A DNA stretch of 64,000 nt from Synaphobranchus kaupii (Eukaryota; Chordata; Actinopteri; Anguilliformes; Synaphobranchidae), in the NCBI GenBank assembly GCA_029718625.1, contig CM056380.1, forward strand, positions 48,844,620-48,908,619. The letters run 5' to 3'. A model generated the notes under the pieces. The model worked only from the letters and a program-made list of their open reading frames with translations, was not told where the DNA came from and ran no database searches. Shown here in pieces: positions 22,127-35,396 of the stretch. A program made the position numbers and the translations under genes. Position 1 is the stretch's first letter; the number at the start of each line of letters is the position of its first letter.

Positions 22127-25059
22127 GTGTGTGCACACAGAGACACTCCCGTGCCCAATCCCATGCATTAGAACAAACTTATCCACACCCTGTGTGTACC
22201 GCATGCACACAAGAACAAATGATGTACAGATATACAGCTTTTTAGCTGTATAAACCACATCCTCTTCTTGTCCTACAGTACGGATGACAGGGATTGATTG
22301 TCAGGTGTTAATTTGAGATTTATTCACTGATGTACTGGGATAGAGGAGAGACGGTGTGCAGCTAACTGAGATACTTTTCTTGTCACTCACATATTTTTGT
22401 CTAAGTCAAACTTTCCTAAGCTACCCATCCAAAACTTTTCAGCTGAGCCTCATGACAGGACGTTTTGAGCCAGAGATCGGGGAGGATGAAGCAAATGGAT
22501 CAGCAAATTACCGTTATGGGCAGTTTGTGGTGACATGCCTGCATATTGGATGGCTTTTTAAATAGGAGCCATCTTCCGTAATGGTATTTAAGTGATGGAA
22601 ACAAAAACAAGAGGCCATTTCACTGTCGCCATAAAACACAATCGATTGCAATCTGTACATCGCCCTTCTCTGCATGGACTGTTTGCGCCAGTCGGAGCAT
22701 ATGAAAAAAAACAAAAACGTGGGGAATCTGGCATGGAAATCTCAGAGCACGTTTCTTTATTTGACACTCTTCAGGTAAACTCTTGTCTGTGTCTACAGGG
22801 AACACTCAGCGTGCTGAACATGACTAATGAAACACATTTAGCCCTTTGTCCACTTTGATGCTACTGGGAAAGTTGATCATTCCCTATGACTATAGATAGA
22901 TTTACCATGGACTCTATGGCCCAATGAATGGATTATAATTATATATATATATATACTATATATATATATATATAAATGAGGGATTAGCAGAGAAGCTATG
23001 AGAATAACATAAATTAGAAAGGTAAAAATAAGTTTAGCTATTTCGCATCACTCAGAACTGTACAAAACCCCCACTAATAATCTTTAAACTAACACCACTT
23101 TAATAAATTTAACATCAATCAAGCATGTAGAAAAGACTATATTTGACAATGCTTAATAAAATACTTAATACATATCATTGACTGAAGTAACCTGTTTTAA
23201 GATTAATAATGCATTTATTGTGTGGTTATTACTATGTTATATCATATATTTATCTACTCATGTATCCTCTTTTTTATTTTATTAAGGTTAAAATGATAAA
23301 AAAAGCCTGTTTGCTCCATACAGAGAAGCCTTATACAGGACACAGTTAAAGTAGTACAGATGATTGTTGTCCCAGTGCTAGGGGAGACAGTAAACAGGCC
23401 TATTATCCTGGAGTGGCACACTGTTTATACAGCATGTTAAATAAATAGTGGAGTTTCTGAATATCAGTGCTTCCCCGCAGCGAATACACATAGAATAGAA
23501 TGCAATAAAATATTTGACCCTTCCTGCATTAACAGGAATACTATCATGCTTTAAAGGTGTCTTTGATCATGTGTTATAAGCATCAGTTTGAAAGCTATTC
23601 TGCACGCGTCTTGCTCTTCATCATGCTGTAATATTTTTATCCTGCTCTTACATTTGCGGATAGTAATTTCCACAATGTTACGCAATACGTCGGTGCATTT
23701 TAAGGCACGCAAAATGAAGAGCGTGTGGGGGAAGATGACAGATTAGCGCGTATGATCCCGGACGGCTTGACACGCGCAGGCCTATTTAAGGTTTCGGCGG
23801 CGTCGTCAGTTATTTATTTTTTCAGCCTTTAATCTTTTTTGCGGTTGTTGCAGAAACGGAACACTCCAGGTTAAATGTTTATTGAACTCCGAAACAATTT
23901 TCTCTCCGCGGATCAATCGCTCCATTGTCGTCACGAGCCGCTTCGCCGGCAAATGGATTCCTGCAGAAATGGAAAAGGGGTTTATAATTTGCCGCCGGTG
24001 GGGGACACAGTTTCATTACGCCCACTGCGTTCACACCGGACTGGTGTGTGAGAAGCTGCGGTGTGGGCCCCGTGCCACGCTGTTTTGATAAGGATAAACC
24101 TCGACCCTGACGCGATAATAAAAAAAGAGAAAGATGGATGAGGGAGAGAAGAGAGAAAAGAGGTGAAAGAGAGTGGAGCGAGATGTGATTACAGAGGAGA
24201 GATATGCAGGGTGATATGAAAGATAGCCCAAAAAAACAAAACAAAGAAATTGGAAAGCAGGACAGTATCGATTTGGCTCCTCCATCTTATGTTAATGAAT
24301 GCTGCTTTGAATGAGAGGGTACCTGCACACACCATCTTAGCTGTCCATCGGGGTCGTTGATGACGTCCGCTCCAGGTGGAAGGGGAATTGGGGGTGAGGG
24401 GGGGTAGAGAGTCACTGATGCCACTTCATATGGCTGTGAAGGCCGATACGAGAACCACACACACTGCTGCAGGTGGAGCATGTGAACTGCAGCACATTGA
24501 CACACACACGCAAACACATTCAACATTGGTTATTGGTTCATCATATTTCCACCTTTATTATGATAATTCATTACGTCACTTATCTGTCTAGCCCTTGACA
24601 TGTTTTATCAGTGGGGGGCCACGTCCACCCTCCTCCCTGCTCCTTGTATCCTATTATCAGGTGTGAAGTCTATAATTATGCAGAAAGAGAGAGAGAGAAA
24701 ATGAGGGAGGAAGAAGAAAAAAGAACAGAGATAGACACAGATGATGAAAGTGTGTTGATTTTCTGTCGCGTAATCTGTGAGTGAGGTTCTTTCACTGCCT
24801 TAAGCAGCTGTCTGTTTCCTCTGTTCTTTATTGTGCACGGAGATACACGATATAACTGGTCTACATGGGGGATTATTCAGCTCTCTGGTGAAAGTTAAAC
24901 TTCAATGTGTAAGAGTGCTGCTGTTTATTGCAACAGTGGAGTACCATCAATAGTATTTGATTTTGAAGTTAATGTTCTTAACATTGAGGATAATTCCAGA
25001 TTTTTACTACATCAAAGACTAAAGACTAAAGACTAAAACTAGATTAACGATTCTTAAAT
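22127..25059. other. Long cadherin intron segment without recognised exon
   Basis: Mostly unique. A (TA)n run lies at 22938-22975 and GA-rich patches at 24115-24200 and 24683-24720. Two non-repetitive stretches stand out as possible conserved regulatory DNA: 22450-22600 (aaattaccgttatgggcag) and 23690-24080, which is CpG-richer and contains several ccgc and tttataatttgccgcc words. The function of both is inference. Confidence 0.35.
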
Positions 25060-25348
25060 AAATGGTAGGTGTGGTTGCTTCGCAGTGATATCAATTGCTG
25101 GAAATGGTATTGAAAGATGGTAATATCATATGGCATAGTGTGAGGTGGTAAATAAAAGGTGGAAATGGTATGACGTGGTAATGCGGTATAAAGGGATCTA
25201 AAGAAGGTGAAAGAAGATGTTAAAATATGGTGATATTGTGGTAAGTAGTCTAAAGAACCTGGAAGTGATACAAAGAAGTAATGAATTGTGATGAAAGCAC
25301 AAAAAGGTAATGTGAAATCATCTTGGATAGTATTGTTGGGTCATAACA
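25060..25348. repeat. Degenerate ggtaat-rich, C-poor tract, left part
   Basis: From 25060 the + strand is strikingly poor in C and full of words such as atggtaat, gtggtaa and aaggtgaaa. The same character resumes after the element at 25357-25665 and fades by about 25900. It looks like an old, highly diverged tandem repeat. Confidence 0.45.
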
Positions 25349-25356
25349 GTGTAGAG

Positions 25357-25665
25357 CAGGGATAGGCAACTCCAGGCCTCGTGGGCTGGTGGGTGTGCAG
25401 GTTTTTGCTGCCGCCAGTTACCAATTATTTAATTAGCCCAATCAGTTACATGATCTGATATTTTCACTTTGTTCCGCGATATGAACAGCAGCTGATGAAC
25501 GTTCTTGTGCCTGTATGCATGTACTGTGGCGTTTGTTGTGGTCTAATTTATGAGTGAATCGGTGTTGGTGTATATAACTAATTAGCTGATTGAGCCAGGG
25601 GTGACTGGTGGCAGCAAAAACCTGCACACCCACCGGCCCACGAGGCCTGGAGTTGCCTATCCCTG
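25357..25665. mobile_element. hAT-type MITE, 309 bp, with perfect 8-bp target duplication
   Basis: The left end cagggataggcaactccagg and the right end are long inverted repeats of over 50 bp, running through cctcgtgggc and gtgtgcaggtttttgctgcc. The 8 bases gtgtagag occur directly on both sides (25349-25356 and 25666-25673). No ORF. Ends and duplication length fit a non-autonomous hAT element; its intactness suggests moderate age. Confidence 0.92.
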
Positions 25666-26164
25666 GTGTAGAGGAAGGCATTGTGATATCATAAGCAGTG
25701 TAATATGTTACAGCATCCACATTCTATTGCATCGGTTTTCAAAATGTGCCCATTGACTCCCATTCATTTTTTTGGCGATATAAGGTCAATTATCTGAAAA
25801 ATGGTATATATGGTATATGTTATAAAGGTAAAAAGTAATAGCAACCTGGAGGGTGTATAAAGGTATAACATGAGGTATGAATGGTGTAGGAGGAGGTAGG
25901 TTCTCAAAAAGTGGCGGAATATTAATAAGTATGGTGAATAACAAAATGTGTGGTTTCACAACCACACCCTAATTAATTTGAACTGAAACAACTTTTCCAT
26001 CTCTTTCATATATCCCTCCCTGCTGCTCACTCACTCTATTTATCCATCCCTCTCTCTGCCTTCCTCCCCATCTATCTCCTGTCTCTCCCTATTTCCATTA
26101 CTTTTCCTCCCACCTTCTCTCTGTGCCCCCCCCCCCCCCCGTTTTTCTTTTTTTCCTGTCTCAG

Positions 26165-26314
26165 GGCGCTAACAGCATGTTCCAGGTGTTCCTCACGGGG
26201 AACAACTCGGACCACTTCACCATCTCCCCGACTGCAGTGCAGGGGAAAGCAGATATAAGGATGCGTGTAGCAGTGCCTCTAGATTACGAGAACATCAGGA
26301 GCTACAGCTTCTCT
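26165..26314 (+). CDS. Cadherin-related protein, exon (EC repeat continued)
   Basis: The acceptor is preceded by poly-C and T runs and ends tctcag; the donor is tct|gtgagt. The 50 complete codons are phase 0 at both ends and continue directly from the EDKDE end of exon 13482-13670 with GANSMFQVFL, the expected continuation of a DxDxGxN calcium motif. It proceeds through FTISPTAV to VPLDYENIRSYSF, the LDYE motif being the EC-domain calcium glutamate. One sequon, NNS, is present. No further cadherin exon is found to the right, although the domain is unfinished here. The layout around the DxDxGxN motif resembles the EC4 region of CDHR1 as I remember it. Confidence 0.93.
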
Positions 26315-27039
26315 GTGAGTCCCCCGCACCTCTGTTTTTCTCTATGGTTGACGAGATTGTGTAAATCCAAATACAGAAGCAAATTCAAATTCACTTCTAC
26401 ATTGAAATGCAGACTGAATTGCAATATGCCTGGTGCACCAGGATGCATTTGTATTAGTCAAGACTGATGCCAAAATTGATCTGTGAGCCCATCGGCTAAC
26501 ACTAATGAAGCTGTATTGAACTAAGTTCAACTTTTAATCCAAGATTTTCTTAACATGCATGTTTTTCTTCAGTGGTCACCAGCCAGGGCAAAGCTCAAAT
26601 ACAAATGCAGTAGAAGCTCAGATACTAACCTCAGAGTTATGGACTGACCAGGCAACTGTGCGGATTTCAAGCAGGAAGCAGCACATACAATTATGTGTTA
26701 TCAAGCTTATTGTTATTGATGCAAAATTTCAGGCATTAAACAAATACGAGTCACACTATGCAATTAATAACAAAAGAAACCCTATCAAAGCTAAACGCGA
26801 AGGCATGTTTTAGCTCTATTGCTAGTGCTTGATATAAAGGAGGAGAGAACAAAATGTATTTGCATAAGAGGCGAAAGATCATGAGTCACTAACAAGGAGC
26901 TTTTATCATTCACTAAGCCAGCGCAGAACAAGAGAAATTGCTGTTCTCAAGACCAATTACTGGATTATTGGTTTTTAACTTCAGCTAAGGTTTACAAAAT
27001 GTGAGTAGCCTATTTAATAAATAAGGCTTTTGTACTGTA
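26315..27039. other. Intronic sequence up to the assembly gap
   Basis: Unique-looking, AT-rich; no exon or repeat recognised. Confidence 0.5.
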
Positions 27040-27539
27040 NNNNNNNNNNNNNNNNNNNNNNNNNNNNNNNNNNNNNNNNNNNNNNNNNNNNNNNNNNNNN
27101 NNNNNNNNNNNNNNNNNNNNNNNNNNNNNNNNNNNNNNNNNNNNNNNNNNNNNNNNNNNNNNNNNNNNNNNNNNNNNNNNNNNNNNNNNNNNNNNNNNNN
27201 NNNNNNNNNNNNNNNNNNNNNNNNNNNNNNNNNNNNNNNNNNNNNNNNNNNNNNNNNNNNNNNNNNNNNNNNNNNNNNNNNNNNNNNNNNNNNNNNNNNN
27301 NNNNNNNNNNNNNNNNNNNNNNNNNNNNNNNNNNNNNNNNNNNNNNNNNNNNNNNNNNNNNNNNNNNNNNNNNNNNNNNNNNNNNNNNNNNNNNNNNNNN
27401 NNNNNNNNNNNNNNNNNNNNNNNNNNNNNNNNNNNNNNNNNNNNNNNNNNNNNNNNNNNNNNNNNNNNNNNNNNNNNNNNNNNNNNNNNNNNNNNNNNNN
27501 NNNNNNNNNNNNNNNNNNNNNNNNNNNNNNNNNNNNNNN
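27040..27539. other. Assembly gap, exactly 500 N
   Basis: The round length suggests a default gap of unknown true size. To its right the sequence starts in the middle of a 40-bp satellite unit. To its left it ends in tactgta, which resembles the tactgtca of that unit. The assembly therefore probably broke inside the array. Confidence 0.98.
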
Positions 27540-28907
27540 AGACTAAGATAATACCGTTATACTACCACTCAGTACTGTCAGACTAAGATAATACCGCTAT
27601 ACTGCCACTCAGTACTGTCAGACTAAGATAATACCGTTATACTACCACTCAGTACTGTCAGACTAAGATAATACCGCTATACTGCCACTCAGTACTGTCA
27701 GACTAAGATAATACCGCTATACTGCCACTCAGTACTGTCAGACTAAGATAATACCGTTATACTACCACTCAGTACTGTCAGACTAAGATAATACCGTTAT
27801 ACTACCACTCAGTACTGTCAGACTAAGATAATACCGTTATACTACCACTCAGTACTGTCAGACTAAGATAATACCGCTATACTGCCACTCAGTACTGTCA
27901 GACTAAGATAATACCGTTATACTACCACTCAGTACTGTCAGACTAAGATAATACCGTTATACTACCACTCAGTACTGTCAGACTAAGATAATACCGCTAT
28001 ACTGCCACTCAGTACTGTCAGACTAAGATAATACCGCTATATCGCCACTCAGTACTGTCAGACTAAGATAATACCGCTATATCGCCACTCAGTACTGTCA
28101 GACTAAGATAATACCGCTATATCGCCACTCAGTACTGTCAGACTAAGATAATACCGCTATACTGCCACTCAGTACTGTCAGACTAAGATAATACCGCTAT
28201 ACTGCCACTCAGTACTGTCAGACTAAGATAATACCGCTATATCGCCACTCAGTACTGTCAGACTAAGATAATACCGCTATATCGCCACTCAGTACTGTCA
28301 GACTAAGATAATACCGCTATACTGCCACTCAGTACTGTCGGACTAAGATAATACCGCTATACTGCCACTCAGTACTGTCAGACTAAGATAATACCGCTAT
28401 ACTGCCACTCAGTACTGTCAGACTAAGATAATACCGTTATACTACCACTCAGTACTGTCAGACTAAGATAATACCGTTATACTACCACTCAGTACTGTCA
28501 GACTAAGATAATACCGCTATACTACCACTCAGTACTGTCAGACTAAGATAATACCGCTATACTGCCACTCAGTACTGTCAGACTAAGATAATACCGCTAT
28601 ACTGCCACTCAGTCTGTGAGACTAAGATAATACCGCTATACTGCCACTCAGTACTGTCAGACTAAGATAATACCGTTATACTACCACTCAGTACTGTCAG
28701 ACTAAGATAATACCGCTATACTGCCACTCAGTACTGTCAGACTAAGATAATACCGCTATACTGCCACTCAGTACTGTCAGACTAAGATAATACCGCTATA
28801 CTGCCACTCAGTACTGTCAGACTAAGATAATACCGTTATACTACCACTCAGTACTGTCAGACTAAGATAATACCCCTATACTGCCACTCAGTACTGTCAG
28901 ACTAAAC
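27540..28907. repeat. 40-bp minisatellite, about 34 copies, abutting the gap
   Basis: The unit is gactaagataataccgctat plus actgccactcagtactgtca. Three main unit types occur: ccgttatactacc, ccgctatactgcc and ccgctatatcgcc. The two variable bases almost always change together. One unit near 28612 has a small deletion, and the last unit reads tacccctata. The array's true length is unknown because of the gap. Confidence 0.95.
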
Positions 28908-29212
28908 AGTAACTTTATCAATTACATTGATTCATTTGAAAACTAGTATTATTTGCAGAGGTAAAAAGTTCAGGGTTCAGAAATTATTGCCTTGTGTTTT
29001 TTACACCCATGAACTCAGCCATCTGATTTCACTAATTAGTTCTACCTTCTGGCTGAAGAATTTTAAGTATTTAACTTTCTGAATGTGGATTTTCCATCTC
29101 TGATTATTTCCCTCTTTGTGGGATTTTTTTATGACTTAAGAATTATTTAAATGCATTTCTTCAGAAGTGTATAAAACAAGCCGAAAATACTTTTTGGGAT
29201 TATGTGAAAATA
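28908..29212. other. AT-rich spacer
   Basis: About 300 bases of unique, AT-rich sequence; nothing recognised. Confidence 0.5.
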
Positions 29213-30098
29213 CAGATCCTTTCCAAAAAATTAGAATATCATGGAAAAGTTGTTTTTTTTCCATAATTCCATTCAAAAAGTGAAACTTTCATAGATTATA
29301 GATTCATTACACACAAAGTGAAATATTTCTAGCCTTTATTTGTTTCATTTTTCATAATTTTTGGCTTACAGCTCCAGAAAACCCCCAAAACAGTATTTCA
29401 AGAAATTAGAATAGTGTGTCGAAAATCAGTATTTACTTCAGTTATTTCAGAGAATGAATGTTTTAGACTGAGTGTCACACTATCATCTAATTTACTCAAA
29501 ACACCTGCAAAGTTTATCTCAGTTTGGTTCAGTATGGGGAAGACTGCAGACTTGACAATTGGCCAGAAGACCATCATTGACACCCTCCAGAAGATGGGTA
29601 AGCCACAAAAGGTCATCGCTAAGGATGCTGGCTGTTCACAGAGTGCAGTGTCCAAGCATATCAATAGAAAGTTTAGTAGAAGGGAAAAATGTGGCAGGAG
29701 AAGGTGCACAAGCAAAAAAGATGACCGTAGGCTTCAGCGGATTGTCAAGCAAAGACGATTCCAAAATTTGGCGGAGATGCAGAGGGAGTGGACTTAGGCT
29801 GGAGTCAGTGCTTCAAAAACCATCACGTAGAGTGTGACAATCAGTCTAAAACATTCATTCTCTGAAATAACTGAAGTAAATGCTGATTTTCGACACACTA
29901 TTCTAATTTCTTGAAATACTGTTTTGGGGGTTTTCTGGAGCTGTAAGCCAAAATTATGAAAAATGAAACAAATAAAGGCTAGAAATATTTCACTTTGTGT
30001 GTAATGAATCTATAATCTATGAAAGTTTCACTTTTTGAATGGAATTATGGAAAAAAAACTACTTTTCCATGATATTCAATTTTTTTGGAAAGGATCTG
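29213..30098 (+). mobile_element. Internally deleted Tc1-like transposon, 886 bp
   Basis: The left end cagatcctttccaaaaaatt and right end (aattttttt-ggaaaggatctg) are inverted copies, flanked by TA on both sides (29211-29212 and 30099-30100). Inverted repeats of roughly 260 bp reach inward to attcattctctgaaataact. Between them only the N-terminal third of a transposase gene remains. A full Tc1 is about 1.6 kb, so about 0.7 kb of the catalytic region has been lost. Confidence 0.92.
29534..29797 (+). CDS. Truncated Tc1-like transposase, DNA-binding part only (87 aa)
   Basis: The ATG at 29534 begins MGKTADLTIGQKTIIDTLQK and continues through a helix-turn-helix pattern (VIAKDAGCSQSAVSKHI), basic residues (SRREKCGRRRC) and the start of a second helical subdomain (RRLQRIVKQ, NLAEMQREW). 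It then meets a TAG at 29795. The first 85 or so residues correspond to the paired-like DNA-binding region of Tc1 transposases. The DDE catalytic domain is absent, with sequence passing almost directly into the right inverted repeat. An upstream in-frame ATG exists at 29414, but it lies inside the terminal repeat. Any product could bind element ends but not cut. Expression is unknown. Confidence 0.75.
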   Translation: MGKTADLTIGQKTIIDTLQKMGKPQKVIAKDAGCSQSAVSKHINRKFSRREKCGRRRCTSKKDDRRLQRIVKQRRFQNLAEMQREWT

Positions 30099-30580
30099 TA
30101 AATACACATTTCTCCAGAACTCGTTTGCTTGATGCAAAGGAAGAGGATTGCGCATGTAATCTATGAACAGCTTAGTGTTGTATTGGGATTTCTGAGAAGT
30201 ATTGGTGGTTGTTTAGAATGCATTTTAACTATTTCAACAATGGACAGATTAACAGCATTTTTTTTTTCCCTTTGGTGCTTTGATGAGAACAGCCAATATT
30301 GCTAAAATGAAAGTTTAATGCCTTCTTTGTGAATGTGTATAAGATTACTCCCTCAGGGCTGCACAGATACGTTGTATCTGTGATTTGGAGTGAACAAACA
30401 ACTATGAAACTTTCTTAAAAAAATTATTAAAATTTTAACACATGCTTCCGATTAGCCCAGACAGTTTTTGTGTGCAATGGAGGACATTTTAAATATTTAC
30501 AAAAGCTTCTGATGACCTGCCAGTTTTACAATGGCTAGCACATGAGCATTTGAGGGTATTTGTGGCTTAAAGCAAGGCTG
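30099..30580. other. AT-rich spacer before the 31-bp array
   Basis: Unique-looking, no coding or repeat signal beyond short homopolymers. Confidence 0.5.
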
Positions 30581-33500
30581 TATTAACATAACTACAATAG
30601 TCTATAGCCTGTATCAACATAACTACAACAGCCTATAGCCTGTATCAACATAACTACAACAGCCTACAGCCTGTATCAACATAAATACAACAACCTATAG
30701 CCTGTATCAACATAACTACAACAGCCTATAGCCTGTATCAACATAAATACAACAGCCTATAGCCTGTATCAACATAACTACAATAACCTATAGCCTGCAT
30801 CAACATAACTACAACAGCCTATATCCTGTATCAACATAACTACAACAGCCTATAGCCTGTATCGACATAACTACAACAGCCCATAGCCTGTATCAACATA
30901 AATACAACAGCCTATAGCCAGTATCAACAACTACAACAGCATATAGCCTGTATTAACATAAGTACAATAGCCTATAGCCTGTATCAACATAACTACAACA
31001 GCCTATAGCCTGTATCAACATAAATACAACAGCCTATAGCCTGTATCAACATAACTACGATAGCCTATAGCCTGTATCAACATAACTACAACAGCCTATA
31101 GCCTGTATCAACATAACTATAACAGCATATAGCCTGTATTAACATAAATACAACAGCCTATAGCCTGTATCAACATAAATACAACAGCCTATAGCCTGTA
31201 TCAACATAAATACAACAGCCTATAGCCTGTATCAACATAACTACGATAGCCTATAGCCTGTATCAACATAACTATAACAGCCTATAGCCTGTATCAACAT
31301 AAATACAACAGCCTATAGCCTGTATCAACATAACTACAACAGCCTATAGCCTGTATCAACATAAATACAACAGCCTATAGCCTGTATCAACATAAATACA
31401 ACAGCCTATAGCCTGTATCAACATAAATACAACAGCCTATAGCCTGTATCAACATAAATACAACAGCCTATAGCCTGTATCAACATAACTACAACAGCCT
31501 ATAGCCTGTATCAACATAAATACAACAGCCTATAGCCTGTATCAACATAAATACAACAGCCTATAGCCTGTATGAACATAAATACAACAGCCTATAGCCT
31601 GTATCAACATAACTACAACAGCCTATAGCCTGTATCAACATAACTACAACAGCCTATAGCCTGTATCAACATAAATACAACAGCCTATAGCCTGTATCAA
31701 CATAAATACAACAGCCTATAGCCTGTATCAACATAAATACAACAGCCTATAGCCTGTATCAACATAACTACAACAGCCTATAGCCTGTATCAACATAAAT
31801 ACAACAGCCTATAGCCTGTATCAACATAAATACAACAGCCTATAGCCTGTATCAACATAACTACAACAGCCTATAGCCTGTATCAACATAAATACAACAG
31901 CCTATAGCCTGTATCAACATAAATACAACAGCCTATAGCCTGTATCAACATAAATACAACCGCCTATAGCCTGTATCAACATAACTACAACAGCCTATAG
32001 CCTGTATCAACATAAATACAACAGCCTATAGCCTGTATCAACATAACTACGATAGCCTATAGCCTGTATCAACATAAATACAACAGCCTATAGCCTGTAT
32101 CAACATAAATACAACAGCCTATAGCCTGTATCAACATAACTACAACAGCCTATAGCCTGTATCAACATAAATACAACAGCCTATAGCCTGTATCAACATA
32201 ACTATAACAGCATATAGCCTGTATTAACATAAATACAACAGCCTATAGCCTGTATCAACATAAATACAACAGCCTATAGCCTGTATCAACATAACTACAA
32301 CAGCCTATAGCCTGTATCAACATAAATACAACAGCCTATAGCCTGTACCAACATAACTACAATAGCCTATAGCCTGTATCAACATAACTATAACAGCCTA
32401 TAGCCTGTATCAACATAACTACAACAGCCTATAGCCTGTATCAACATAAATACAACAGCCTATAGCCTGTATCAACATAACTACAATAACCTATAGCCTG
32501 CATCAACATAACTACAACAGCCTATATCCTGTATCAACATAACTACAACAGCCTATAGCCTGTATCGACATAACTACAACAGCCCATAGCCTGTATCAAC
32601 ATAAATACAACAGCCTATAGCCAGTATCAACAACTACAACAGCATATAGCCTGTATTAACATAAGTACAATAGCCTATAGCCTGTATCAACATAACTACA
32701 ACAGCCTATAGCCTGTATCAACATAAATACAACAGCCTATAGCCTGTATCAACATAACTACGATAGCCTATAGCCTGTATCAACATAACTATAACAGCAT
32801 ATAGCCTGCATCAACATAACTACAACAGCCTATATCCTGTATCAACATAACTACAACAGCCTATAGCCTGTATCGACATAACTACAACAGCCCATAGCCT
32901 GTATCAACATAAATACAACAGCCTATAGCCAGTATCAACAACTACAACAGCATATAGCCTGTATTAACATAAGTACAATAGCCTATAGCCTGTATCAACA
33001 TAACTACAACAGCCTATAGCCTGTATTAACATAAATCCAACAGCCTATAGCCTGTATCAACATAAATACAACAGCCTATAGCCTGTATCAACATAACTAC
33101 AACAGCCTATAGCCTGTATCAACATAAATACAACAGCCTATAGCCTGTACCAACATAACTACAATAGCCTATAGCCTGTATCAACATAACTATAACAGCC
33201 TATAGCCTGTATCAACATAAATACAACAGCCTATAGCCTGTATCAACATAACTACAACAGCCTATAGCCTGTATCAACATAACTATAACGGCCTATAGCC
33301 TGTATTAACATAAATACAACAGCCTATAGCCTGCATCAACATAACTACAACAGCCTATATCCTGTATCAACATAACTACAACAGCCTATAGCCTGTATCG
33401 ACATAACTACAACAGCCTATAGCCTGTATCAACATAAATACAAAAGCCTATAGCCTGTATCAACATAAATACAAGAGCCTATAGCCTGTATCAACATAAC

Positions 33501-34798
33501 TACAAAAGCCTATAGCCAGTATCAACAACTACAACAGCCTATAGCCTGTATCAACATAACTACAACAGCCTATGGCCTGTATCAACATAAATACAACAGC
33601 TTATAGCCTGTATCAACATAACTACAACAGCCTATAGCCAGTATCAACAACTACAACAGCATATAGCCTGTATTAACATAACTACAATAGCCTATAGCCT
33701 GTATCAACATAAATACAACAGCCTATAGCCTGTATCAACATACATACAACAGCCTATAGCCTGTATCAACATAACTACAAAAGCCTATAGCCAGTATCAA
33801 CAACTACAACAGCCTATAGCCTGTATCAACATAACTACAACAGCCTATAGCCTGTATTAACATAAATACAACAGCCTATAGTCTCTATCAACATAACTAC
33901 AACAGCCTATAGCCTGTATCAACATAAATACAACAGCCTATAGCCTGTATCAACATAACTACAACAGCCTATAGCCTGTATTAACATAAATACAACAGCC
34001 TATAGTCTCTATCAACATAACTACAACAGCCTATAGCCTGTATCAACATAAATACAACAGCCTATAGCCTGTATCAACATAACTACAACAGCCTATAGCC
34101 TGTATCAACATAAATACAACAGCCTATAGCCTGTATCAACATAAATACAACAGCCTATTGCCTCTATCAACATAACTCCAACAGCCTATATCCTGTATCA
34201 ACATAACTACAACAGCCTATAGCCTGTATCAACATAACTACAACAGCCTATAGCCTGTATTAACATAAATACAACAGCCTATAGCCTGTATCAACATAAA
34301 TACAACAGCCTATAGCCTGTATCAACATAAATACAACAGCCTATAGCCTGTATCAACATAACTACAACAGCCTATAGCCTGTATCAACATAACTACAACA
34401 GCCTATAGCCTGTATTAACATAACTACAACAGCCTATAGCCTGTATTAACATAAATACAACAGCCTATAGCCTGTGTCAACATAAATACAACAGCCTATA
34501 GCCTGTATCAACATAAATACAACAGCCTATAGCCTCTATCAACATAACTACCACAGCCTATATCCTGTATCAACATAACAACAGCCTATAGCCTGTATCA
34601 ACATAACTACAACAGCCTATAGCCTGTATTAACATAAATACAAGAGCCTATAGCCTGTATCAACATAAATACAACAGCCTATAGCCTCTATCAACATAAC
34701 TACAACAGCCTTTAGCCTATATCAACATAACTACAACAGCCTATAGCCTGTAACAACATAAATACAACAGCCTATAGCCTGTATCAACATAACTACAT
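30581..34798. repeat. 31-bp minisatellite, about 136 copies
   Basis: The unit is tatcaacataactacaacag plus cctatagcctg, 31 bases, with common a/c variation (aaatac versus aactac). Rarer variants mark individual units: tgcatcaac, tatatcctg, tatcgacata, agcccatag and a shortened ccagtatcaacaactac. A block carrying these variants in the same order recurs three or four times (about 30783, 32487, 32806 and partly 33328), so the array expanded by duplicating multi-unit blocks. Non-coding. Confidence 0.95.
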
Positions 34799-35059
34799 GG
34801 GTACTTGGGAGTGAACAGCTTGTGCTGCTTATGAACGGAGTAAAGTAAAGTAGTACAGGCGCAATATAAAAACTCATATTTACATTCATAATTGTGAATA
34901 AATGCAATTAAATAAATGTGTTCATATGTCAATATCCTAAATATCGGTAATCTGCATCCTAAATATTCTGTAAATATTCTAAATATCCACACAAAAAACA
35001 TACACTAAACTGAAATATATACTGTGTGTATATATATTATGGGGTGCCAAACAGGAATT

Positions 35060-35396
35060 ATTAATACAAAACCTGAATATACAGACACTCGCCTGAATAT
35101 ATAGACACTCGTCTGAATATATAAACACTCAAATCTGAATATATAGACACTCAAATCTGAATATATACATAGACACCCGTCTGAATATATAGAAACTCGT
35201 CTGAATATATAGACACTCATTTGAATATATATACACTCATCTGAATATATAGACGCTCAAGTTTGAATATATAGTCACTCGTTTGAATATATAGAAACTC
35301 GTCTGAATATATAGACACTCAAATCTGAATATATAGAAACTCGTTTGAATATGTAGACACTCAAATCTGAATATAGACACTCAATTCTGAATATAT
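35060..35396. repeat. About 20-bp tandem repeat
   Basis: Units of gtctgaatatatagacactc, 18-22 bases long, about 16 copies with gtt/aatc variation and a few length changes. AT-rich. Confidence 0.85.

Noticed and set aside
27540..34798. Regular direct repeats considered as a CRISPR-like array
   Set aside because: The repeats are head to tail with no unique spacers, there are no cas genes, and the context is a vertebrate genome.
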